Shown here piece after piece: positions 1-8,246 of a stretch of DNA of 64,000 nt. Under the pieces are notes generated by a model, which searched no databases, had not been told where the DNA came from, and saw only the letters and a program-made list of their open reading frames with translations. Source of the DNA: Actinomycetes bacterium (GTDB lineage Bacteria > Actinomycetota > Thermoleophilia > BMS3ABIN01); assembly GCA_021787475.1 (NCBI GenBank), contig JAJYLW010000005.1, forward strand, positions 49,743 to 113,742, given 5' to 3'. Each line of letters opens with the position of its first letter. Position 1 is the first letter of the stretch. A program made the translations under genes and the position numbers.

Positions 1-1
1 G

Positions 2-736
2 GGCGGCCGCGGCACGGACGTCGCCCGTGAGTCCGCGGCGCTGGTCCTGCTTGATGATGATTTCTCTTCAATCGTGCGCGCGGTCCGGATGGGGAGGCGA
101 ATTTACGACAACATCAAAAAGGCGATGGCTTACATCGTCGCCGTCCATGTGCCGATCGTCGGCCTGAGTATTGTTCCCTTATTGCTGGGCTGGCCTTTGA
201 TTCTCATGCCGGTGCATATTGTCTTCCTCGAATTGATCATCGACCCGGCCAGCTCCATCGTATTTGAGGCAGAGCCAGAGGAAGAAGACATTATGCACCG
301 GCCTCCCCGAAACCGGGGCGAGCCGCTCTTTGGCCACCGCGCCCTGTCACTCAGCGCGCTCCAGGGGATAAGCGCGCTGGCGATTGTGTTGTTTTTCTAT
401 TTCTTCTTCCATTATCGCGGTCACGGCCTGGGCACGATCCGGGCCATGACTTACACGACGCTTATTTTTGCCAATCTGGGGTTGATATTAACAAACCGCT
501 CCTGGTCCAAAACCATATTCCAGACAATCCGGATAAGGAACCGCGCCCTCTGGTTGCTATTGGGCAGTGTTCCTGTATTCCTGGGGCTGGTGCTATACGT
601 GCCCTTCCTGAAAAACTTGTTTCTTTTCGAGGAGCTGAAGCCAGTTGACCTTGCTGTCTGTTTCATGGCGGGTTTTATCAGCATCGCCTGGTTCGAGCTG
701 CTTAAATTCCTGCGCGCAGCGCAAGCTAAGTCTTGA
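2..736 (+). CDS. Cation-transporting P-type ATPase, C-terminal part (5' truncated by window edge)
   Basis: Frame is open from base 2: GGRGTDVARESAALVLLDDDFSSIVRAVRMGRRIYDNIKKAMAYIVAVHVPIVGLS, the P-type ATPase hinge/TM region, then a TM-rich C-terminus. Confidence 0.93.
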   Translation, partial: GGRGTDVARESAALVLLDDDFSSIVRAVRMGRRIYDNIKKAMAYIVAVHVPIVGLSIVPLLLGWPLILMPVHIVFLELIIDPASSIVFEAEPEEEDIMHRPPRNRGEPLFGHRALSLSALQGISALAIVLFFYFFFHYRGHGLGTIRAMTYTTLIFANLGLILTNRSWSKTIFQTIRIRNRALWLLLGSVPVFLGLVLYVPFLKNLFLFEELKPVDLAVCFMAGFISIAWFELLKFLRAAQAKS

Positions 737-926
737 TCTGAAAAATTGCCAGATCCATGATGTCCAGCTTGCCGTCCATGTTCATATCCATGTAATCCAG
801 CGTCCCGTTTTGCAGATGGAAATCGTAAACGAGCTTCGGTATTGAGGCATATAGTCCTGCTTTCTCAAACCCACGATTATTATGATGCTTATTTTCAACC
901 AAGCACCCGCAGGTTTCAAAATGGCA
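726..926 (-). pseudogene. Short EF-hand/dockerin-like C-terminal fragment (not in ORF track; TTG at 902 possible start)
   Basis: Minus-strand translation ...GLYASIPKLVYDFHLQNGTLDYMDMNMDGKLDIMDLAIFQIKT*; DMNMDGKLDIMDL fits a calcium-binding DxNxDGxxDxxD loop. No ATG start. Confidence 0.35.
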
Positions 927-960
927 TCAAAAGTTCAGAATAAGGTGAAGAGGAAACGGA

Positions 961-1281
961 ATGGTGAGCTTGGCCAAGGTTGACTACAATCGCGATTCTT
1001 ATAACGCATGTCTTTGCGGCGGCTGCCCGGTAAACCGAGGCAGCGCCTGCATTCACGCGCAGGAAGAGAAACTGGCGCCGAGCACGGACGCAATTGAAAA
1101 AGAAGGACTGATGCCGCCCCCGGAAATCATGCCGGGAATTTATTGCGCCATCGGCAAATCTTCTTGTGAAGACCTAAGCAGCCGGAAAAAATGCCTCTGC
1201 CCGGCCTGCCCGGTGCAGATTGAAACCGGTCTCAGCAAAAGCTATTATTGCCTGCTTGGCAGCGCCACCGAGGTGGGCTGA
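961..1281 (+). CDS. DUF2769-like Cys-rich protein
   Basis: Repeated CxCxxCPV...YYC motifs (CLCGGCPV, CLCPACPV, YYCLLGSA). Confidence 0.7.
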   Translation: MVSLAKVDYNRDSYNACLCGGCPVNRGSACIHAQEEKLAPSTDAIEKEGLMPPPEIMPGIYCAIGKSSCEDLSSRKKCLCPACPVQIETGLSKSYYCLLGSATEVG

Positions 1282-1670
1282 TGGCTGTTATATCCCTGAA
1301 CATCAGCAATTATGGAAAATGTCTTTGCCCTGTCTGCCCCGTGCAACTGCGGAGCAAGTGTATCGCGGCCAAGAATGAAGGGTGGCGGCAGGCCAGGCTC
1401 AAAGTAGGGGAGATGCTTAAGCAATACCACGAACATCCGGAAGCCTACGAAATGGAAATGAGCGAGCTGGAAAAAAGCGAGGTGGGGCAACGGCACGCTT
1501 TTACCGAGCCAAAACCTGCTGACATGCAGGAGCTTTATTGTTCAGAAGCTGTCGGCAAGTCAAATTGCAGCGATCTGGACGAAGGGAAAATGTGCCAGTG
1601 CCCGGACTGCGTGGTCTGGCAGCAAAACAAGCTGGGCAGCACCTATTTCTGCCTCAGCGGCGCCGCGTAA
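1281..1670 (+). CDS. DUF2769-like Cys-rich protein
   Basis: CLCPVCPV ... CQCPDCVV...YFCLSG; ATG at 1281 overlaps the TGA of the preceding gene. Confidence 0.7.
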   Translation: MAVISLNISNYGKCLCPVCPVQLRSKCIAAKNEGWRQARLKVGEMLKQYHEHPEAYEMEMSELEKSEVGQRHAFTEPKPADMQELYCSEAVGKSNCSDLDEGKMCQCPDCVVWQQNKLGSTYFCLSGAA

Positions 1671-1796
1671 AGCAATTCTTGATTAGTTTCCTATCTCGAT
1701 TGATTGATTTCTTCTCAGGGGATTCCCTGATTGTTTCTTAATCCAACTGGTCCTATAATAATTTAGTTTTAATACTATTAGCATAAGGGGGTGTAG

Positions 1797-1928
1797 TTGA
1801 GTCAGGCAGACGGGGTATACATGCGACCGGAGCTCAACAAGCTGGGAAATGTGGTTGACGTTACTTTTGACGATGTCGGCTGGGGCTTAAGTTCCTGCGG
1901 GGGTGATGACGACTGCGGGGATGACTAG
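1797..1928 (+). CDS. Putative RiPP (lasso-type leader) precursor peptide, 43 aa, TTG start
   Basis: MSQADGVYMRPELNKLGNVVDVTFDDVGWGLSSCGGDDDCGDD; leader matches YxxPxLxxLGxVxxVT; AAGGGGG RBS at 1785-1791; followed by its own terminator. Confidence 0.55.
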   Translation: MSQADGVYMRPELNKLGNVVDVTFDDVGWGLSSCGGDDDCGDD

Positions 1929-1953
1929 GCCCACCTGGCGAGCAAAGATTATT

Positions 1954-1979
1954 GCGGCCTCTCCCGGAGGCCGCTTTTA
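1954..1979 (+). terminator. Rho-independent terminator
   Basis: GCGGCCTC-TCCCG-GAGGCCGC (8-bp perfect stem) followed by TTTT. Confidence 0.85.
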
Positions 1980-2144
1980 TATTGCGCCTGGTATTTACGC
2001 CCGCAAAATTCGACGTCGGGACCGACTTTTTTGATTTTAGTTTGACCCGGCGTCCGCCTTCCCCTATTATTTGTCTTCACGGAAGTTGGTTTGGGCTGAA
2101 CCTTCCCTTGCCGAAGCGGCTTCCGTAAAATTGAGTTTGCCCCC

Positions 2145-2222
2145 GGGGGCGTAGTTCAGTCGGTTCAGAACGCCGGCCTGTCACGCCGGAGGTCGCGGGT
2201 TCGAGTCCCGTCGCTCCCGCCA
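2145..2222 (+). tRNA. tRNA-Asp (GTC)
   Basis: Cloverleaf GGGGGCG...cctGTCAcg...GGTTCGAGTCC...CGCTCCC-G-CCA with encoded CCA. Confidence 0.95.
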
Positions 2223-2374
2223 ATTGTTTTACCTGCAAAGCCGCCGATTATGGTGGTAAAAGGCCGCTGGGTCCAGGCTTTTCAAATTCATCTATTTCCC
2301 ATATTCGCGTATTTCGTCATGCCAGAAGATTCTCTGCAGCGGGTGTTGATAAAGCACGGCATGCCGGCTGCAGC

Positions 2375-3458
2375 TCAATCCGGCGCCGGGGCGGGCACGA
2401 TCGTCACCGTCCGCTTCAGCGTCCAGCGCCGCAGCAGCACCACTTCAATTACCCTGCCGATCACGTCTGCCGTCAGCAGCCGGTGAACATCGTCGAGGTT
2501 GGCGACTGGCCGGCCGGCAAAGGAGATGATGACGTCGCCCTCCTTCAGGCCGGCTCTGACGGCTGGAGATCCTGGGCTCACACCGGCGACAAACGCAGCA
2601 GAATCCTGCCGCAGGTTGAAATGCCGGGCAACACGGACCGGCAGCGGCACCGTCTGACCGTTGATGCCAAGGTAACCTCGTGTTACTCCCCCCCCCCCCC
2701 CCCCGCATCAGCAGGGTGATGACCCAGCGCATCGTGTTTACGGGAATGGCGAAGCAGATGCCTTGGGCAAACTGGATGATGGCGGTGCTGATACCGATCA
2801 CCTCGCCGCGGGGGATGATGGCGGTGCTGATACCGATCACCTCGCCGCGGGAATTCACCAGCGGACCGCCGCTGTTGCCGGGATTCAGGGCGGCGTCTGT
2901 CTGAATGATGTTCTCGATCAGCCGCCCGGAATAGCTGCGCAGCGACCGCCCCAGGGCGCTGATGACGCCGGAGGTAACGGTGCTCTGAAAGCCGAACGGA
3001 TTCCCGATCGCGATCGCCAGCTGGCCCACGCGCAGTTTCTCGGAGTTTCCTAGCGGGGCGCTCGGAAGCCCGGCGGCAGGCACCCTGATCAGGGCCAGGT
3101 CAGTGGCTGCGTCCCGGCCGGCGGCCTCGGCAGGGTATGATATACCGTCTGCCATGTTAACCCGGATGGCGCTGGCCCGTTCGATCACATGGCTGTTGGT
3201 GACAACATAGCCATCGGGCGCAATTATTACGCCGGAGCCGCTGCCTTCGGCCTCGGGCCGGCGCCGGCTGCGGGGGGCCTGTTTCTGCTTTACGGCGATA
3301 TGTACAACAGCAGGTCCATCTTTTTCCACGACGTCAACGACGGCGCGGGAATAGGCATCGAGAATCTCCGGGTCTTCCGGGATATCGGTCTCTTGTTTGG
3401 CACTGTTCGGGAACTCAAGGCCGGCAGGCCTCGCATCCGCAAGTTGTGTTTTTGTCAT
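2375..3458 (-). pseudogene. HtrA/DegP-type serine protease with PDZ domain, frameshifted at a 17-base homopolymer
   Basis: Protease part (SGSGVIIAPDGYVVTNSHV, TDLALIRV, NPGNSGGPLVNSRGEVIGI) reads in one frame to a G17 tract (C17 on +, 2688-2704); the PDZ part (TRGYLGINGQTVPLPVRVARHF...VAGVSPGSPAVRAGLKEGDVIISFAGRPV) continues in another frame. Confidence 0.85.
2775..2852. repeat. 39-bp exact tandem duplication inside the HtrA gene (13 aa)
   Basis: GATGATGGCGGTGCTGATACCGATCACCTCGCCGCGGG occurs at 2775 and 2814, giving GEVIGISTAIIPR-GEVIGISTAII. Confidence 0.95.
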
Positions 3459-3467
3459 TGTTACTCA

Positions 3468-3704
3468 TCACTGGCCCTGTTTTGACCTCTTCCGAAAGGT
3501 GCCGCGCCCGCTTGTGCCTCGCCGGCTGGTGATTATGTGAAGATGATGGCGCAGCAACTCCTCTATCTCGCCGTCTTCAATCGGAATCATCATCGCCGCC
3601 GGCCTGCCGTGCGAAGTCACGATATAAAGCTCGCGCTCTTCCTGCACGCGGCGCACTATCTCGCAGGCGTGGCTCTTGAAATCCCTGATTCCGACGATAG
3701 GCAT
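3468..3704 (-). CDS. Phd/prevent-host-death family antitoxin-like protein
   Basis: MPIVGIRDFKSHACEIVRRVQEERELYIVTSHGRPAAMMIPIED, typical Phd/YefM N-terminus. Confidence 0.75.
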   Translation of the reverse strand: MPIVGIRDFKSHACEIVRRVQEERELYIVTSHGRPAAMMIPIEDGEIEELLRHHLHIITSRRGTSGRGTFRKRSKQGQ

Positions 3705-3916
3705 GGCGGCTCTTGTCTGGCTCGCTTTGGGGAAAGGCCTAAATCATAGCCATAATTATAACTATTATTGTAACCACTATATTATGGCGCCGCTTGGTTT
3801 ACATGTCAAGGAGAGGCGACTCTCAAGAAATGACCAGCGCCGCCCGCCGCGGTTTACCCTTTTCCGGCGCGGGGAAGATTTTTTCTGTCTGTAAAAAAAC
3901 GATCAGGGGGAGAAAC

Positions 3917-4126
3917 ATGCCAGTTCCCAACACTCAGGAAAACATATCACGGTGCGTCTGCGGCTCCTGTCCATCATACCTGGAAGGGGGCAGCGGTTTT
4001 TTCTGTTCTCTAAGCCAGAGCCAGAAAAATCCCGAGCGGAAAGGCTGCATCTGCAACACCTGCGGCAACTGGGGCGAATTTGGCCTGAGCACCGGCTACT
4101 ATTGCGTTGAAGGCAAGGCGGAATAA
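3917..4126 (+). CDS. DUF2769-like Cys-rich protein (third copy)
   Basis: MPVPNTQENISRCVCGSCPSYLEG..GCICNTCGNWGEFGLSTGYYCVEGKAE. Confidence 0.7.
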   Translation: MPVPNTQENISRCVCGSCPSYLEGGSGFFCSLSQSQKNPERKGCICNTCGNWGEFGLSTGYYCVEGKAE

Positions 4127-4404
4127 TCAGGGCGGCGGACATACCGCCCGGCCAGGGCGTCACAGCCGAGATCCAGGGGCAGCCGGTGGCGATCTATAAT
4201 GCCGGCGATCAGTTGGTGGTGCTCCGGAATGTTTGCACCCACATGGGCTGCCAGACCGGCTGGAATGACGCCAGCAAGACATGGGACTGTCCCTGCCATG
4301 GCTCCCGTTACCACCCTGACGGCGGAGTGCTGCTGGGCCCGGCGGCGGCGCTGCCGCGGCTGGAACACCGGCTTCAAAATGGCGGAATAGCACTTGTTAC
4401 TTGA
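4123..4404 (+). CDS. Rieske [2Fe-2S] domain protein (start codon unclear)
   Basis: ADIPPGQGVTAEIQGQPVAIYNAGDQLVVLRNVCTHMGCQTGW...WDCPCHGSRYHPDG; CTHxGC and CPCHGS motifs. First canonical start is GTG 4186, which removes the N-terminal strands. Confidence 0.75.
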   Translation: MIRAADIPPGQGVTAEIQGQPVAIYNAGDQLVVLRNVCTHMGCQTGWNDASKTWDCPCHGSRYHPDGGVLLGPAAALPRLEHRLQNGGIALVT

Positions 4405-4473
4405 ATATTTAGCGCAGGTGCTGAGCGGGTAAATTAGTGCTGGAAGCGTTGATATTGATCGAAAGCGGTTGTC

Positions 4474-4818
4474 ATGGAATCGATGGATTGTCCATATTGC
4501 GACAAGGAAAATCACTCAAGTTGCCCGGAAGTTATGGCGGGCTGCGCCTACTGTGGCAAGAGGTTTGCGCAGGCGTCAACTGAAAGTGGGAAGCTCGTCA
4601 TTCTGGGCAGGGATCAAGAAAATTCCGGCAGGATAGCCGCAAAGTTGACAGCGGCCTGGCGGCAGAATGGAGAGACTCAAAAGGAAGCGATTGTTGACCG
4701 CCGTGATGATACCGGCACACGCAAACAATATCATGGACCCGAGCGGCGGCGGGTCTCCGATGCCGGGAACGCACGGCCTCTGGCTGCGGATGTGATCGAC
4801 TTATCAGTCAAGTTGTAA
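4474..4818 (+). CDS. Hypothetical protein with Cys-rich (zinc-ribbon-like) N-terminus
   Basis: MESMDCPYCDKENHSSCPEVMAGCAYCGKRFAQ. Confidence 0.45.
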   Translation: MESMDCPYCDKENHSSCPEVMAGCAYCGKRFAQASTESGKLVILGRDQENSGRIAAKLTAAWRQNGETQKEAIVDRRDDTGTRKQYHGPERRRVSDAGNARPLAADVIDLSVKL

Positions 4819-4903
4819 AAAGTTGTAAAAGTAACTGGATCTTTCGGCTTCGCTTCAAACCGTTGCCCTGAGCGCCGCGCAGGGACAACCATTTGAAATC
4901 AAG

Positions 4904-5382
4904 ATGGCCAAGCTTTCAGTTGTTTCATATCCGCCGGTAGCGGAAATCATGCCAGTCAGAATGATTTCCTTTTCCATTTTGACAAAAAGCATCCTGGCCA
5001 CACTGTTGCTGGCGCTGGCAATGCTGCAGCTGACTGCGATTGCGATTGCCCTGGGCTGGCTCGGCCGCTTCTCCCCGCAGGCCCGCCGCCGGGCTGCGCT
5101 GTTTCACCGGCTGGAAGGGTACGCGGCGCTGGTTGTCATCCTGACGATAGCCTATGATTGCATCTTTGTTATCAGGCCAAATCTACCCCTGGTCTCAACG
5201 CGGGCGCAAATCCATGCCTTTCTCGGCGCCAGTGTTCTCGCCCTGATTTTTGTCAAAATGTTTTTTTCGCCAGATTCGCTGGCAGCCACTTTGGCTGGCT
5301 GTTCCAGGTTGGCATAACGTTGTTCTTTGCCATTATAGCCATCTGGATCAGCAGCGCCGGCTGGTATTTCTTTTGGTATTGA
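4904..5382 (+). pseudogene. Four-TM membrane protein (DUF6529/cytochrome b-like), frameshifted at T7 tract
   Basis: Frame 1 ...RAQIHAFLGASVLALIFVKMFF; frame 2 continues ARFAGSHFGWLFQVGITLFFAIIAIWISSAGWYFFWY*; the shift coincides with TTTTTTT at 5261-5267. Confidence 0.55.
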
Positions 5383-5398
5383 AGAAGCTGCGGACGAA

Positions 5399-5800
5399 TT
5401 AACCAAATCTGTACTGCACCCCGTAGCCGCCGCGCGGGTAGCGCATCTCGATGTTGTCATAGGGGCAGCCGCCACTGCGGCAGGTTCCGCATTCGAGGCA
5501 GCCTTCATAAGATATGGAAATCTTCTTTTCCTCGCCCTCCCAGTGGTAAACCTGCGCCGGGCAGGAGTGGGTGCAATACTTTTGGTGGCAGCGGCGCCGG
5601 CAAACCTCGGCGTCCTTGATGCTCAAGTGCGACCGGCTGTCAAGGTTGAATTTGACCAGGGCCAACTTATTCGCCACAGCCGGCGCCGGCTGTGGAAATC
5701 CCAGCTCCGCCGGATTGGGCAAAACTCCTTCGGCAGGCGCCTGTTTTATCCGTCCGCCTGCCGGCTCAATGTTGGTTGCCAGGTCACGTTTCGAACTCAT
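5399..5800 (-). CDS. fixX: FixX ferredoxin-like protein
   Basis: HLSIKDAEVCRRRCHQKYCTHSCPAQVYHWEGEEKKISISYEGCLECGTCRSGGCPYDNIEMRYPRGGYGVQYRFG. Confidence 0.93.
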   Translation of the reverse strand: MSSKRDLATNIEPAGGRIKQAPAEGVLPNPAELGFPQPAPAVANKLALVKFNLDSRSHLSIKDAEVCRRRCHQKYCTHSCPAQVYHWEGEEKKISISYEGCLECGTCRSGGCPYDNIEMRYPRGGYGVQYRFG

Positions 5801-7143
5801 GTCAATGACCTCCAGGCGTCATACAGGTCCTTAAGCAACCTGCGCGTGGGGACCTGGGAATGGAACAACCGTAGCAGCAGCTTCTCCTTGTTCGCCTTGC
5901 TGAGACTGTCCACGGTGAGGAACTCCCGCGCCAGCGCGGCCATCAGCTCCGGATAAAGGCCGAACAGTTGCGGATGGGAAGCCAGGAACGGGGTGGCGTT
6001 CTCATATTTTTTCAGGTCTTTGATGACAATGCTTTTTTCCAGCTTCTGCTGATAAAGCGCCAGCGCGTGGCGGTCAAAGCATCCCTCACGGCGGCAGGCC
6101 AGCACCGTCTCGGCGGCCATCTGGCCCGAAAGCAGCGCCAAGTTGGCGCCCTCGCTGTTGATCGGGTTGACCATGCCCGCGGCGTCACCGGCGACAAGGA
6201 CGCCGTCGCCGTAAAGCTGCGGCATGCAGCGATATCCTCCCTCGGGAATGAGGTGGGCGGAATATTCGCGCGGGCTTGCTCCCTGGATCAGGCGGCGCAG
6301 CTGCGGCTGCTGCTTGAACTTGTCCAGTATTGTGTATGCCTCTGTGACATTGTCAACGAGGCTGTTGAGGAGGACGCCGACGCCGATTGAGATGGTATCG
6401 CGGTTGGTGTAGATAAAGCCGGTGCCGGGCAGGCCGCCGGTGATCTCGCCGATTATCTCGATGGCGGCGCCGGCACCCGGCTCCAGGTCGAAACGGTCCT
6501 CGATTTTCTCCGTCGGCAGCGCCAGCACCTCCTTGACCGCCAGGGCAACGTTGGGGGCCTGGGGCGGGCAGGAAGCCAGACCAGCCTTCTCGGTGAGAAA
6601 CGGGTTGACGCCCTCGGCGATGATGACGACGTCGGCCTCCAGGTCCCCCTGGGGGCGGCCGGAACGGACGCCGGCGACGCGGCGGCCATCACGGAGCAGA
6701 TCCTCCGCCAGCGTCTCCGTGATCATCCAGGCGCCGGCGGCAGCGGCCTGCGCCGCCAGCCACTTGTCGAAACGGGCGCGGTAGACGGTAAAGGAGTTGT
6801 ACGGCTCCTGGCCGAAGTCGGTGGACTCAAAGGAAGCTTTGATGGTGGAATCCGTTGTCGCGAACCACATGTCGCGCCGGGTGACAAGCCTCTCCAGGGG
6901 CGCCTCGCGCCAGAACTCGGGAAAAACAGCGGCGGTGGGATGGGAGTAAATGACGCCGCCCATCATGTTCTTGCTGCCGGACCAGTTGCCCCGCTCCAGG
7001 CAGGCGACCTTGACGCCGGCCCGGGCCAGGGTGAAGGTGGTGGCCAGGCCGGCGGGGCCGCCGCCGACGACGATTGCGTCGAAGCGCGCGGGCGCGGCCC
7101 CGGCCGCGCCGGCTGTTCCCGTTTCTTTTTTACCTTTGTTCAT
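5797..7143 (-). CDS. fixC: FixC, ETF-quinone oxidoreductase-type flavoprotein
   Basis: DAIVVGGGPAGLATTFTLARAGVKVACLERGNWSGSKNMMGGVIYSH; gene context fixABCX. Confidence 0.93.
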   Translation of the reverse strand: MNKGKKETGTAGAAGAAPARFDAIVVGGGPAGLATTFTLARAGVKVACLERGNWSGSKNMMGGVIYSHPTAAVFPEFWREAPLERLVTRRDMWFATTDSTIKASFESTDFGQEPYNSFTVYRARFDKWLAAQAAAAGAWMITETLAEDLLRDGRRVAGVRSGRPQGDLEADVVIIAEGVNPFLTEKAGLASCPPQAPNVALAVKEVLALPTEKIEDRFDLEPGAGAAIEIIGEITGGLPGTGFIYTNRDTISIGVGVLLNSLVDNVTEAYTILDKFKQQPQLRRLIQGASPREYSAHLIPEGGYRCMPQLYGDGVLVAGDAAGMVNPINSEGANLALLSGQMAAETVLACRREGCFDRHALALYQQKLEKSIVIKDLKKYENATPFLASHPQLFGLYPELMAALAREFLTVDSLSKANKEKLLLRLFHSQVPTRRLLKDLYDAWRSLT

Positions 7144-8246
7144 TTTCGAGCGCTTTTTTCTATCCGCAGGCCGCCGTCGGCGCCTGCCTCCGCCTTGCGG
7201 CGCCTGACTTCCTCGGTCAGCACCGGCGTAACTTCAAACAAATCGCCGACGATGCCGTAATCGGCGACCTCGAAGATGGGCGCCTCCGGGTCGTTGTTGA
7301 CGGCAACGACAATGTCGGACGCCTGCATTCCGGCGAGATGCTGGACGGCGCCGGAGATACCCATGGCAAAATAAAGCACCGGCCGTACCGTCTGGCCGGT
7401 CTGTCCCACCTGCCGTTGGGACGAGATCCAGCCGGCGTCCACGGCCGCCCGCGAGGCGGCAACGGCGCCGCCCAGTTCGCAGGCCAGCTCTTCCAGGAGG
7501 GCAAAATTGCGCGCCGCTTTCAGGCCGCGTCCGCCGGCGACAATCACCTTCGCCCCCTGCAGGGAGACCTCGTCTTTCGGTGCCCGGATAAACTCGAGCT
7601 GTTTAACCGAGACATTGGTTGGTTTTAGCCGCGGCTTCGAAGCGATGATCTCGCCGGACGCTCCCGCGACGGGCTCAGGCGCAGGAAACACTCCCGGCCT
7701 GACAGTCGCCATTTGGGGTTGACGTTTCGGTGTAATGATGGTAGCCATCACGTTGCCGCTGAAGGCAGGGCGCGTCTGGAGGAGCAGTTTCTTTTCCGGG
7801 TCAATTTTCAGCTCGGTGCAATCGGCGGTCAGGCCAGTTTCCAGTTCGGTGGCGGCGGCAGAAGCGAGGTCGCGGCCGCGAGTAGTGGCTCCCAGCAGAA
7901 TGACCTGGGGCTTGTGGCGGGCGGCCAGGCCGGCGAGCGCCTGGCAGTGGGGATCGGCTGAATAGGCGCCGAGCTTCGGGCCGGCAGCCAGGTAGGAGGC
8001 GGCGGCGCCGTATGAAAACGCCTTCCGTGCCAGTTCCTGCTCGCCAGCGCCAATGATAACGGCAGCGGCGCGCACGCCAAGCTCATCCGCGAGGGCCCGG
8101 GCTTCGCCGACGAGCTCCCAGGAGACCGGCGCCGCATCCGCACCCTCGTGCTCGATGACGACCCAGATTTCGCCCTCGCCTTCGGCTGCCGCTTTTTTTG
8201 CCTGCGGCTCCCTGCCGCTGGCTTTGTCTTTCTTGAGCTCAGCCAC
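7140..8246 (-). CDS. fixB: FixB / electron transfer flavoprotein alpha subunit (likely GTG start at 8246)
   Basis: IWVVIEHEGADAAPVSWELVGEARALADELG...VIVAGGRGLKAARNFALLEELACELGGAVAASRAAVDAGWISSQRQVGQTGQTVRP..YFAMGISGAVQHLAGMQASDIVVAVNND. Confidence 0.93.
   Translation of the reverse strand: MAELKKDKASGREPQAKKAAAEGEGEIWVVIEHEGADAAPVSWELVGEARALADELGVRAAAVIIGAGEQELARKAFSYGAAASYLAAGPKLGAYSADPHCQALAGLAARHKPQVILLGATTRGRDLASAAATELETGLTADCTELKIDPEKKLLLQTRPAFSGNVMATIITPKRQPQMATVRPGVFPAPEPVAGASGEIIASKPRLKPTNVSVKQLEFIRAPKDEVSLQGAKVIVAGGRGLKAARNFALLEELACELGGAVAASRAAVDAGWISSQRQVGQTGQTVRPVLYFAMGISGAVQHLAGMQASDIVVAVNNDPEAPIFEVADYGIVGDLFEVTPVLTEEVRRRKAEAGADGGLRIEKSARK

Noticed and set aside
2225-2245. GCAAAGCC motif as riboswitch hit
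   Set aside because: Immediately follows tRNA-Asp and lacks the GGCAAACC partner or any pairing context.
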